DNA from: an uncultured Clostridia bacterium
Lineage (GTDB): Bacteria; Bacillota; Clostridia; Oscillospirales; CAG-272
Assembly (NCBI GenBank): GCA_904501865.1
Contig: CAJGCF010000015.1
Location: forward strand, 1-23,260
Direction: 5' to 3'
Length of the DNA stretch: 23,260 bases
The notes under the pieces were generated by a model. That model searched no databases. It worked only from the letters and a program-made list of their open reading frames with translations, and had not been told where the DNA came from. Numbering within the stretch: the first letter of the stretch is position 1; every line of letters starts with the position of its first letter. Below are positions 1-7,311 of the stretch, in pieces. The position numbers were made by a program, and so were the translations under genes.

Positions 1-1
1 A

Positions 2-724
2 AAGCCCAAGGCTCTTTCCGGAGGTCAGAAGCAGCGTGTTGCGCTCGGTCGTGCTATCGTTCGTAACCCTAAAGTGTTCCTTCTTGACGAGCCGCTTTCC
101 AACTTGGACGCAAAGCTCCGCGCAACCATGAGAACCGAGCTTACTAAGCTTCACCAGAGAGTTGAGACAACGTTCATATACGTTACTCACGATCAGGTCG
201 AGGCTATGACTATGGCATCCAGAATCGTAGTTATGAAGGACGGTCTTATCCAACAGGTAGATACTCCTCAGAGTCTCTACGACAATCCCGTTAATATGTT
301 CGTTGCAGGATTTATTGGAACTCCTCAGATGAACTTTATAAACGGAACTCTTGTCAAGAAGGGCGACGACGTTTACTTCGAGTTTGAAGGTAACTCCATT
401 AAGATTCCCGCAGAAAAAGCAAACGCTCCTCAACTTCAGGAGTACATCGGTCAGGAGGTCGTTGTGGGTATTCGTCCCGAAAGCATTCACGACCAGCCTG
501 CACAGATTGCTGCCCTTGAGGATAGCACAGTCGATGCGTACGTTGAGGTTACTGAGCTTATGGGTGCGGAGATATATCTCTACCTCGTTATTGGCGAGAC
601 AAAGCTCATCGCTCGTGTTTCTGCAAGATCCACGTCTCGCGCGGGTGACACCATAAAGATTGCGCTTGAGACTGCAAGAATGCACATATTTGACAAGGAC
701 ACTGAGAAGTGCATAGTTCACTAA
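2..724 (+). CDS. ABC transporter ATP-binding protein, sugar (UgpC/MsmK/MalK-like) type, 5' truncated by window edge
   Basis: The reading frame is already open at base 2, so only the last 240 residues are visible and the Walker A part lies outside the window. It begins just before the ABC signature LSGGQKQR (visible residues 5-12). Walker B follows (VFLLDEP), then the D-loop SNLDAKLR and the H-loop motif YVTHDQVEAMTMA. After about residue 110 comes a C-terminal region of the TOBE/MalK regulatory type, including VVGIRPESI. This architecture is typical of ATPases that energise carbohydrate or glycerol-phosphate importers and often serve several permeases. The subunit would sit on the cytoplasmic face of the membrane. 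No permease or binding protein is visible here, so the substrate is unknown. An intrinsic terminator follows directly, so this is the last gene of its transcript. Confidence 0.93.
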   Translation, partial: KPKALSGGQKQRVALGRAIVRNPKVFLLDEPLSNLDAKLRATMRTELTKLHQRVETTFIYVTHDQVEAMTMASRIVVMKDGLIQQVDTPQSLYDNPVNMFVAGFIGTPQMNFINGTLVKKGDDVYFEFEGNSIKIPAEKANAPQLQEYIGQEVVVGIRPESIHDQPAQIAALEDSTVDAYVEVTELMGAEIYLYLVIGETKLIARVSARSTSRAGDTIKIALETARMHIFDKDTEKCIVH

Positions 725-737
725 TATATACAAAAAG

Positions 738-768
738 CAGGCGTGCCGAAGGCTCGCCTGTTTTTTTT
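738..768 (+). terminator. Intrinsic terminator of the ABC ATPase transcript
   Basis: Arms caggcgtgcc (738-747) and ggctcgcctg (751-760) pair with one mismatch around a GAA loop. Eight Ts follow at 761-768. Confidence 0.92.
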
Positions 769-791
769 GTTGTAATTTTTTTATAAAAGTA

Positions 792-820
792 TTGTAATTT
801 TTCAATTTGTATGATATAAT
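792..820 (+). promoter_or_regulatory. Sigma-A type promoter of the Xre regulator gene
   Basis: TTGTAA (792-797) and TATAAT (815-820) are separated by 17 bases and lie 35 bases upstream of the chosen start codon, right after the preceding terminator. Confidence 0.7.
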
Positions 821-855
821 CAAATGGTAAATTGTATTTACATTCGGAGATACTT

Positions 856-1761
856 ATGAATATAGGAAAGAAAATAAAGGATCTGAGAAGCTCGAAGATG
901 ATGACACAAAAAGAGCTTGCGGGGAATGAGATAACGAGAAATATGCTCAGCCAGATTGAGAACGGTAGCGCTACCCCCTCAATATCTACCGTCATATATC
1001 TGGCTAACAGATTGGGAGTGCCAACGGGATATCTGTTAGCAGATGGCGATGAGGAATTTCTATATAACAAAATAAGTGTTATGAGGAACATTAAGAGAGC
1101 ATATACCGACGGTAATTATGAGCTTTGCAGGGAAATGTGTCTTGCTTCATTTGATGAATACGATGATGAGATTCAGCTTATATTGGCAGATTGTTGTCTT
1201 GGGATTGCATCAGACAGTATAAGTAAAGGTAGGCTTTACAAGGCGCGTGAATTTCTTGATAAGTCGGCAATCCATGCTCAAGAATCGGTCTATAATACGG
1301 TTGCGCAGGTAAACAAAATATCACTTTTGTTTTGTTTTTTAAAGAAGATATCTCCCACTCTTGATTCCGACGAGATAGATACCGAGGCGTTTGAGGAAGG
1401 ATTATCCCCTTTGTTGTTTGGAGACAGTTTTAGCCGATACATAGCCATACTTATTGCTATGGATAATTATTCGGGTGGTGGGTGTAATATGTTAGAAGGT
1501 GTTGGCCGCATGTCACCGTATGATGAATTATTCATAAAGCATATAAAGGCAAAGCAGTATATTATAGATTCAGATTATGGAAAAGCCATAAAAATTTTAA
1601 AGGAGCTTATTGATGGGGACGTTGTCCCGCCAAGACTTCTGCTGTATCTTGCCTGTAGTGATATGGAGCAGTGTTGTAAACAGATCGGAGACTACAAACT
1701 AGCATATGAATTTGCCAATAACAAAATGGAAATTTTGGAACATATGTTGGTTGAGGAATGA
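856..1761 (+). CDS. Xre-family HTH transcriptional regulator with helical (TPR-like) C-terminal domain
   Basis: This is a 301-residue protein. Residues 3-60 form a Cro/C1-type helix-turn-helix (IGKKIKDLR, then MTQKELA, MLSQIENG, ATPSISTVIYLANRLGVP). The rest, about 65-301, is predicted mostly helical, with paired-helix segments such as GNYELCREMC and GDYKLAYEFANNKMEI. These resemble the TPR-like modules of RRNPP-type and related clostridial regulators, which can bind peptides or partner proteins; that is inference. I chose ATG at 856 because GGAG at 846-849 is well spaced. A TTG at 832 would also open the frame but lacks a ribosome binding site. A small lipoprotein gene starts 37 bases downstream on the same strand and is a plausible target or partner. 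No autoregulatory operator could be identified. Confidence 0.85.
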   Translation: MNIGKKIKDLRSSKMMTQKELAGNEITRNMLSQIENGSATPSISTVIYLANRLGVPTGYLLADGDEEFLYNKISVMRNIKRAYTDGNYELCREMCLASFDEYDDEIQLILADCCLGIASDSISKGRLYKAREFLDKSAIHAQESVYNTVAQVNKISLLFCFLKKISPTLDSDEIDTEAFEEGLSPLLFGDSFSRYIAILIAMDNYSGGGCNMLEGVGRMSPYDELFIKHIKAKQYIIDSDYGKAIKILKELIDGDVVPPRLLLYLACSDMEQCCKQIGDYKLAYEFANNKMEILEHMLVEE

Positions 1762-1798
1762 TTTTAAAAATTATTATTTAAATACAAGGAGAACATCT

Positions 1799-2239
1799 GT
1801 GAGTGTGAATTCTTTGAAAAAATTTTTGACTTTGTCTGTGTTTTTATTATCAATTTTGATGTTTGTGGCGTGCGATCAAAATAATGAATTTAACGGTGGA
1901 GAATTGTTGAATTCTGAAAGAATGTCCGAAATAAAATCCGAAATTATAAGCGACTTGGAGACATCAAGCGTTGAGAGTACAGAAGTCTCGAGTTATGTAG
2001 AGCTGAACACTGATTTGGAAGGAACAACATCAAACGATACCTTTGAAAATATTACTGTGGAGAGTAATTCCAACTCTGAAGACGTAAAGAATGACATTGT
2101 GTATTGGACCAAGAGCGGCGATGTGTGGCATTTGTCTGAGAGTTGCAGATATATAAAGAGCTCTGATAAAATAAGCGGCACTGTAGAAGAGGCTGTTGAG
2201 GCAGGCAAGGAAAGAGTCTGCTCATCGTGCGGGAAATAA
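1799..2239 (+). CDS. Small predicted lipoprotein with a C-terminal His/Cys cluster
   Basis: A 146-residue protein starting at GTG 1799, six bases after AAGGAGA (1786-1792). A second GTG at 1805 is possible. Residues 7-24 are a Lys-Lys start plus hydrophobic stretch ending FVAC, a somewhat atypical lipobox with Cys25 as the likely lipidated residue. Residues 30-95 are low-complexity and rich in Ser, Glu, Thr and Asn, which suggests an extended extracellular stalk. The C-terminal 46 residues contain YWTKSGDVWHLSESC and end VCSSCGK. His111, Cys116, Cys141 and Cys144 form a H-x4-C ... C-x2-C pattern. Similar short modules occur at the ends of other clostridial exported proteins and may bind a metal; the role is not known to me. 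It is probably co-transcribed with the upstream regulator. No terminator was seen after it. Confidence 0.75.
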   Translation: MSVNSLKKFLTLSVFLLSILMFVACDQNNEFNGGELLNSERMSEIKSEIISDLETSSVESTEVSSYVELNTDLEGTTSNDTFENITVESNSNSEDVKNDIVYWTKSGDVWHLSESCRYIKSSDKISGTVEEAVEAGKERVCSSCGK

Positions 2240-2324
2240 AAATTTCACTTTTGACCAAGAAGACGACAAAAATATATGTTTTGAACAAAAATGCAAAATG
2301 TGTCAAAATTTGTTCGGGATATCA

Positions 2325-2353
2325 TTGACAAAATCTTTGTTTTGTGATATAAT
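2325..2353 (+). promoter_or_regulatory. Full-consensus sigma-A promoter upstream of the mgsA-like gene
   Basis: TTGACA (2325-2330) and TATAAT (2348-2353) match consensus in all 12 positions with 17 bases between them. TGA just before the -10 also fits an extended -10. A 7-base inverted repeat, gaacaaa (2283-2289) and tttgttc (2309-2315), lies just upstream and could be an operator, though it may be chance in this AT-rich stretch. Confidence 0.85.
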
Positions 2354-2391
2354 AACTTAAAGCCTTATTTTTGTCAGATGGAGGAAACGTT

Positions 2392-2820
2392 ATGGAGATA
2401 GCTATAATAGCCCATGATGTCAAAAAGGAACTTATCACACAGTTTTGTATCGCTTACTGCGGTATCCTCAGCAAGCATAACATATGTGCCACAGGCATTA
2501 CCGCTAAATATATATCCGAGGCAACGGGACTCAGAATAGAAAAGCTGCTCAGCGGAGAGCAGGGTGGCGAGGAGCAGATAGCCTCCCGCGTCGCATATAA
2601 TGAAATAGACGTTTTAATATATTTCAGAGATACACGTCCTTCTTCGGGATATTCCGAGCATGATAAAATAGAGAGAGATCTTCTGTTGGCATGCGACAGA
2701 TACAATGTTCCAGTGGCTACCAATATTGCTACCGCAGAGGTAATAATTATGGCTCTTGACAGAGGCGACCTCGATTGGAGAGAGCTCGTAAATCCCAAAT
2801 CCCAATATAACAGAAAATAA
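2392..2820 (+). CDS. mgsA: Methylglyoxal synthase-like protein with altered catalytic positions
   Basis: A 142-residue protein, close to the usual length of MgsA, which converts dihydroxyacetone phosphate to methylglyoxal plus phosphate in the cytoplasm. Family features seen are AIIAHDVKK (3-12), ATG and EATGL (33-47), LSG..GG (53-59), DVLIYFRD (73-80) and VPVATNIATAEVII (106-119). The catalytic base of E. coli MgsA (Asp71, in GGDQQ) is replaced by Glu60 in GGEEQ. His90 aligns with His98, but by my hand alignment Ile93 falls where Asp101 should be, and about three extra residues sit before it. ATG 2392 was chosen for GGAGGA at 2380-2385; a TTG at 2371 lacks a binding site. It has its own strong promoter and precedes the thrS T-box. 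Family membership is quite sure; enzymatic activity is uncertain. Confidence 0.82.
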   Translation: MEIAIIAHDVKKELITQFCIAYCGILSKHNICATGITAKYISEATGLRIEKLLSGEQGGEEQIASRVAYNEIDVLIYFRDTRPSSGYSEHDKIERDLLLACDRYNVPVATNIATAEVIIMALDRGDLDWRELVNPKSQYNRK

Positions 2821-2826
2821 TAATTC

Positions 2827-3002
2827 CAAAAGACAAGTCTTATGTAATTCGGCATACACAGAGAGAAAACAGCGGGTGAAAGTTTTTTATGCTTTTATAT
2901 AAGGTACCACTTTTGCGCGAATTTAATAAAATTGAGTTAAAGCTCGGGTGGAACCGTGCAATATGCACCCCGGACACTTTTTTTGGTGTCGGGGTGTTTT
3001 TT
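2827..3002 (+). promoter_or_regulatory. T-box leader (tRNA-Thr sensing) of thrS
   Basis: The stretch between mgsA and thrS carries the conserved T-box sequence gggtggaaccg (2946-2956), just before a strong terminator hairpin. Upstream, a Stem I-like region includes the apical-type sequence cgggtgaaag (2873-2882). A candidate specifier codon ACC (2906-2908, threonine) is followed by the usual purine. Uncharged tRNA-Thr would pair with the specifier and with the T-box bulge, favour the antiterminator and switch on thrS. The T-box motif and terminator are seen directly. The specifier assignment is inference supported by the downstream gene. The leader is compact, about 175 bases. Confidence 0.88.
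2966..3002 (+). terminator. Regulated terminator of the thrS T-box
   Basis: cacccc plus gacac on the left arm (2966-2977, one bulged G) pairs with gtgtc plus ggggtg (2986-2996) across a T-rich loop. A T run follows at 2997-3002. It is mutually exclusive with the antiterminator formed by the T-box sequence. Confidence 0.9.
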
Positions 3003-3053
3003 ATAGTAATTTTAAATTAATCACATAAACACAAAAGGAAAAGGTGTAAAATT

Positions 3054-4994
3054 ATGAAAATCAATTTTGGTTCACAGATTTTTGAATCCAACGCTCCCGT
3101 GACGGTATATGATGCTGCGAAGGAAACCTTTGGTATGGTTGAGAGAAGTGTTATTGCCGCAAACGTTGATGGCAATACCGTTGCTCTTAATTATGGAATA
3201 AGCGCAGATGCTGACGTTCAGCTCCTGACATTTGATGATAAGGAGGGTGCGCACGTTTTCAGACATACAGCGTCTCATATTCTGGCTCAAGCTGTAAAGA
3301 GACTTTACCCTGATACGAAGCTGACTATAGGCCCCGCTATTGAAGACGGATTTTATTATGATTTTGATAGCGATATCGCATTTACTCCCGAGATTCTTAA
3401 AAATCTTGAGAGTGAAATGAAGAAGATAGTCAAGGAAAACCTCAAAATAGAGAGATTTGAGCTCCCCAGAGACGAGGCAATCGCACTTATGACAGAGAAA
3501 AACGAGCCGTACAAGGTACAGCTCATTGAAGAACTCCCCGAGGGTGAGACTATCAGTTTCTACCGTCAGGGTGAGTTTGTAGATCTTTGTGCGGGTCCCC
3601 ACCTCTTTGCCACGGGTGCGGTAAAGGCATTCAAGCTAACACAGTGCACGGGCGCTTATTGGAAGGGTGACCAGAATAACAAACAGCTTCAAAGAATATA
3701 CGGTCTTGCTTTTCCGTCCAAGGATGAGCTCAATCAATACGTAACTATGCTTGAGGAAGCAAGAAAGCGTGACCACAACAAGATAGGACGTGAGCTTGAG
3801 TATTTCACCACGGTTGACTCTATCGGTCAGGGACTTCCTATCATTATGCCCAAGGGTGCGCGCGTTATCCAGACACTTCAGAGATGGATTGAGGACGAGG
3901 AACAGAGAAGAGGATATCTCTTGACAAAGACTCCACTTATGGCAAAACGCGATCTTTACAAGATTTCGGGACACTGGGATCACTATCGCGAAGGTATGTT
4001 TATACTTGGAGACGCGGACGACGAGACAAAGGAATGCTTTGCGCTCCGTCCTATGACCTGCCCTTTCCAGTATCAGGTATTCCTTAACAAAAAGCGCTCT
4101 TATAGAGATCTTCCTATGAGACTTGGCGAGACCTCCACTCTGTTTAGAAATGAAGATAGCGGAGAGATGCACGGTCTTATCCGTGTACGTCAGTTCACTA
4201 TATCTGAGGGACATCTTATCCTTCGTCCTGAGCAGCTTGCAGAGGAATTCAAGGGATGTCTTGATTTGGCTCTTTATTGCCTTGATACTCTTGGTCTGCG
4301 TGAGGACTGTTCTTTCCGATTCTCACAGTGGGATCCCAAGCGTACTGATAAGTACGAGGGAACAGCAGAGCAGTGGGACGAGGCGCAGGGAATTATGGAA
4401 AAGCTCCTTAATGAAAATCTCGGTGAGGGTAACTATGATATAGGCATCGACGAGGCGGCGTTCTACGGACCTAAGCTTGACATTCAGATCAAGAACGTGT
4501 TTGGTAAGGAGGATACACTCATTACTATCCAGATCGATATGCTTCTTGCAAAGAAGTTTGGTATGGAGTACGTTGATTCCGACAACACGATGAAGACTCC
4601 TTATATAATTCACCGTACCTCTATGGGATGCTATGAAAGAACACTTGCTTTGCTTATTGAGAAATACGCAGGCGCACTTCCTACATGGATGGCTCCTATT
4701 CAGGTCAGACTGCTTCCTATCGGCGACGAGCAGATCGCATATTGCGAAGATATTGCCAACAAGCTTACTGCTCTTGGCGTTCGTTGTGAGGTGGATAAGA
4801 GAAACGAGACTATCGGCTATAAGCTACGTAATGCACAGCTTGAAAAATTGCCTTATATGCTCGTGGTCGGCGCAAAGGAGACTGAAAGTGGCACGGTAGC
4901 CGTTCGCTCCAGAAAAGAAGGAGAGAAGGGCGCTATGTCCGTTGATGAATTTATAAAAGAGCGTCTTGTTGAAATCGCAGAAAAGAGAAGATAA
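3054..4994 (+). CDS. thrS: Threonine--tRNA ligase
   Basis: A 646-residue class II synthetase that charges tRNA-Thr using ATP. Domains in order are an N-terminal TGS domain (about 1-62) and the editing domain with HTASH (His71, His75) and DLCAGPH (Cys179, His183), which removes mischarged serine. The catalytic core follows at about 245-540, then the anticodon-binding domain at about 545-646. The zinc ligands of the active site appear as Cys336 (MTCPFQYQVF), His387 (SEGHLI) and His520 (IIHRTSMG). The usual GH after CP is FQ here, a variant I recall in some clostridial enzymes. The gene is controlled by the T-box immediately upstream and followed by its own terminator. Length and all domains look complete. 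Confidence 0.97.
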   Translation: MKINFGSQIFESNAPVTVYDAAKETFGMVERSVIAANVDGNTVALNYGISADADVQLLTFDDKEGAHVFRHTASHILAQAVKRLYPDTKLTIGPAIEDGFYYDFDSDIAFTPEILKNLESEMKKIVKENLKIERFELPRDEAIALMTEKNEPYKVQLIEELPEGETISFYRQGEFVDLCAGPHLFATGAVKAFKLTQCTGAYWKGDQNNKQLQRIYGLAFPSKDELNQYVTMLEEARKRDHNKIGRELEYFTTVDSIGQGLPIIMPKGARVIQTLQRWIEDEEQRRGYLLTKTPLMAKRDLYKISGHWDHYREGMFILGDADDETKECFALRPMTCPFQYQVFLNKKRSYRDLPMRLGETSTLFRNEDSGEMHGLIRVRQFTISEGHLILRPEQLAEEFKGCLDLALYCLDTLGLREDCSFRFSQWDPKRTDKYEGTAEQWDEAQGIMEKLLNENLGEGNYDIGIDEAAFYGPKLDIQIKNVFGKEDTLITIQIDMLLAKKFGMEYVDSDNTMKTPYIIHRTSMGCYERTLALLIEKYAGALPTWMAPIQVRLLPIGDEQIAYCEDIANKLTALGVRCEVDKRNETIGYKLRNAQLEKLPYMLVVGAKETESGTVAVRSRKEGEKGAMSVDEFIKERLVEIAEKRR

Positions 4995-5004
4995 TATATC
5001 CTTG

Positions 5005-5043
5005 GCGGAGATATCTCAAAGAGTAGATATCTCCGCAGCTTTT
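5005..5043 (+). terminator. Intrinsic terminator of thrS
   Basis: A perfect 12-bp stem, gcggagatatct (5005-5016) with agatatctccgc (5025-5036), has an 8-base loop and is followed by AGC and a short T run (5040-5043). The short T run makes it somewhat weaker than the others here. Confidence 0.8.
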
Positions 5044-5105
5044 AAGTAAAAAATTCTCAATATTATAAAAATTAATAATATTATAAAATATTTACAAAAA
5101 AACTG

Positions 5106-5134
5106 TTTACAAAATGCCAAAAAAGTAGTACAAT
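5106..5134 (+). promoter_or_regulatory. Promoter of the pyrH-to-polC operon, flanked by an inverted repeat
   Basis: TTTACA (5106-5111) and TACAAT (5129-5134) are separated by 17 bases. An exact 8-base inverted repeat, gtttacaa (5105-5112) and ttgtaaac (5139-5146), overlaps the -35 and lies just after the -10. That placement would suit a repressor site, but no known operator was recognised. Confidence 0.75.
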
Positions 5135-5167
5135 GTTCTTGTAAACTACAATGTGAGGAGATTATCC

Positions 5168-5884
5168 ATGTCAAAACCCGTCTATAAAAGAGTTTTAGTT
5201 AAGATTTCGGGAGAAGCACTAAAAAACAACTGCGCAAATGATATTTTGGATTTCGACTTTATGGATAGGGTTGTAAATTCTATTAAGAAATGCCTTGATG
5301 CAGGCGTTCAGGTTGCCGTTATAGTAGGTGCAGGTAATATTTGGAGAGGAGCCAGAAAAGGCGTTGGTATGAACCGTACGAGAGCAGACCATATGGGTAT
5401 GCTTGCAACAGTTGTCAATGCGTTGGCACTTCAGGACGCTTGTATAAGGAACGGAATCGAGGCTAAGGTACTGTCGTCTGTTGAAATGAATACGTTTGCT
5501 GATTTCTATACTCAAAGAGATGCTGACAGATATTTGAATGAGGGCAAGGTGGTCATTTTTGGCGGTGGACTTGGGGCTCCCTATTTCTCAACCGATACAC
5601 CCGCTGTAGTGCGCGCGGCAGAAATCGGCGCGGACGTAGTGCTTATGGCAAAGAACGTTGACGGTCTTTATACGGCAGATCCCAAGAAGGATCCGAACGC
5701 TACAAGATACGAAGACGTTACGTATGCTGAGATACTGGAGAAGGACCTCAAGGCATTTGATCTCACCGCAGTATCCTTCTGTAACGAAAATAACATTGAT
5801 TGCTACGCCTTTGCGCTCTCTGATCCCGATAATATTTACTATGCGGTAATGGGAGAAGCAAAAGGAACTAAAATGCATAAATAA
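5168..5884 (+). CDS. pyrH: Uridylate kinase (UMP kinase)
   Basis: A 238-residue cytoplasmic enzyme phosphorylating UMP to UDP in pyrimidine nucleotide synthesis. Family motifs of the amino-acid-kinase fold are clear: VLVKISGEAL near the N-terminus, VIVGAGNIWRG, DHMGMLATVVNALAL, STDTPAVVRAAEIGADVVLMAKNVDGLYTADPKKDP and the C-terminal AVMGEAKGT. ATG 5168 was chosen because GAGGAG (5155-5160) lies seven bases upstream; an in-frame GTG at 5153 overlaps that site. Length is normal. It opens the conserved pyrH-frr-uppS-cdsA cluster. The usual upstream neighbour tsf is absent, its place being taken by the thrS unit and its terminator. Confidence 0.97.
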   Translation: MSKPVYKRVLVKISGEALKNNCANDILDFDFMDRVVNSIKKCLDAGVQVAVIVGAGNIWRGARKGVGMNRTRADHMGMLATVVNALALQDACIRNGIEAKVLSSVEMNTFADFYTQRDADRYLNEGKVVIFGGGLGAPYFSTDTPAVVRAAEIGADVVLMAKNVDGLYTADPKKDPNATRYEDVTYAEILEKDLKAFDLTAVSFCNENNIDCYAFALSDPDNIYYAVMGEAKGTKMHK

Positions 5885-5924
5885 TCGGTTAATAATACAC
5901 ATACATAGAAAGGGAATTGATTTT

Positions 5925-6479
5925 ATGAAGTACAATACCAGAGATATTGAAGAAAAGATGGGTAAATCCATTGCATCCTACGAGCAGAATCTTGCCTCTA
6001 TCAGAGCAAGCCAGGCCAATCCTGCCGTTTTGGCACGCCTTACCTTCGATTATTGGGGTTCTCCCGCAGAGTTGACTTCTATGGCAAACGTAAGGGTTGC
6101 AGACGCAAAGACGCTTGAGATCATTCCTTATGACGCAAGTACTCTTAAGGCTATGGAAAAGGCAATTTTGACGTCGGATATCGGAATCACACCCTCGAAC
6201 GACGGTAAAATAATCCGCTTGGTTTTCCCTCAGCTTACAGAGGAGCGTCGTCGTGAGCTTGCAAAGCAGGTTCAGAAAATGGGTGAGGAAGCAAAGGTCG
6301 CGGTCAGAAATATCAGACGTACAGCTAACGACGATATAAAGAAGCAGAAGAAAGACGGAGTGCTCACCGAGGACGACGTAAAGGATGCTGAGAAAGCGGT
6401 TCAGGACGTTACAGACAAGTACATTAAGAACATTGACGCCATAAGTGCAGCTAAGGAAAAGGAAATAATGAAGGTATAA
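5925..6479 (+). CDS. frr: Ribosome recycling factor
   Basis: A 184-residue protein that, with EF-G, splits post-termination ribosomes. It matches the family over its whole length: an N-terminal helix (IEEKMGKSIASYEQNLASIRASQANPAVL), the short beta domain (DYWGSPAELTSMANVRVADAKTLEIIPYD) and the C-terminal helices with LTEERRRELAKQVQKMGEEAKVAVRNIRR and KKDGVLTEDD. It starts at ATG 5925, eleven bases after AAAGGG, 40 bases downstream of pyrH, and is followed by a hairpin before uppS. Nothing unusual was seen. Confidence 0.97.
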   Translation: MKYNTRDIEEKMGKSIASYEQNLASIRASQANPAVLARLTFDYWGSPAELTSMANVRVADAKTLEIIPYDASTLKAMEKAILTSDIGITPSNDGKIIRLVFPQLTEERRRELAKQVQKMGEEAKVAVRNIRRTANDDIKKQKKDGVLTEDDVKDAEKAVQDVTDKYIKNIDAISAAKEKEIMKV

Positions 6480-6511
6480 TTCATATTTCCGTGATAGATA
6501 AAATAAAAATT

Positions 6512-6538
6512 AAAGCGGAAGAAAAAACCTTCCGCTTT
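6512..6538 (+). repeat. Hairpin between frr and uppS (possible attenuator or processing site)
   Basis: A perfect 10-bp inverted repeat, aaagcggaag (6512-6521) and cttccgcttt (6529-6538), is followed by interrupted Ts rather than a clean T tract. It could partly attenuate transcription or protect the upstream RNA end. It is not a convincing full terminator, since the operon clearly continues. Confidence 0.7.
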
Positions 6539-6570
6539 ATGTAGTATTTGTTTGTTTAGGAGAAAGTATA

Positions 6571-7311
6571 ATGACCTTGGAAAACAAAACACAGAGCGTT
6601 CAGGTTGATGAAAGATTAAAGCATATTGCCTTTATTATGGACGGTAACGGTCGATGGGCTAAAAAGAGGAATATGTCCAGAGAGTACGGACACAAAAAGG
6701 GTGTTGAAACTTTCAAGCAAATAACAGAATACTGTCACAAAATAGGAATAGAATATATTACGGTATATGCTTTTTCTACTGAAAATTGGAAAAGGCCTGA
6801 ACGCGAGGTCCAGTCTATAATGAAGCTTCTCGACGAATACCTTGATAAAAAAACTTCCGAGGATGCAAAGGTTTGTTTCATAGGAGATATAACAGTGCTG
6901 GATTCCAAGCTGGCAGACAAAATAAGACAGATGGAGGAAAGAACTCGAAACGGAACTCGAGTTTTGAACGTAGCTCTCAATTACGGCTCCCGAGCAGAAA
7001 TAGTAAATGCTTGTAATAAGCTAATATCAATGGGGAAACAGAATATAACCGAGGACGATATCAATTCAGCATTATATACCGCCGAGTGTCCCGATCCTGA
7101 TCTGATAGTAAGAACGGGAGGAGACCTCAGAATATCTAATTTCCTTTTATGGCAGGCGGCATATTCTGAGCTTTACTTTACGGATACGCTTTGGCCGGAT
7201 ATGAATGAAGAAGACGTAAATAAGGCGATATCAGATTTTTACTTGCGCAAAAGGCGCTTTGGCGGACTCGATAAAGATAGCAAAAACACATTAAAAGAAG
7301 GTGAAGCTTAA
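6571..7311 (+). CDS. uppS: Isoprenyl transferase (undecaprenyl diphosphate synthase)
   Basis: A 246-residue cis-prenyltransferase that elongates farnesyl diphosphate to the C55 carrier lipid of peptidoglycan and wall polymer synthesis. Diagnostic motifs are FIMDGNGRWAKKR with catalytic Asp24, YGHKKG, TVYAFSTENWKRP, NVALNYGSR and the C-terminal DLIVRTGGDLRISNFLLWQAAYSELYF. It starts at ATG 6571 with a good AGGAGA upstream. Its stop codon overlaps the start of cdsA by one base (TAATG), indicating translational coupling. Its precursors come from the pathway in which dxr and ispG of the same operon act. Confidence 0.97.
   Translation: MTLENKTQSVQVDERLKHIAFIMDGNGRWAKKRNMSREYGHKKGVETFKQITEYCHKIGIEYITVYAFSTENWKRPEREVQSIMKLLDEYLDKKTSEDAKVCFIGDITVLDSKLADKIRQMEERTRNGTRVLNVALNYGSRAEIVNACNKLISMGKQNITEDDINSALYTAECPDPDLIVRTGGDLRISNFLLWQAAYSELYFTDTLWPDMNEEDVNKAISDFYLRKRRFGGLDKDSKNTLKEGEA

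Noticed and set aside
832..855. Upstream TTG start for the Xre regulator
   Set aside because: It has no ribosome binding site and lies 12 bases after the -10. ATG 856 has a well-placed GGAG and starts at the usual point of the HTH domain.
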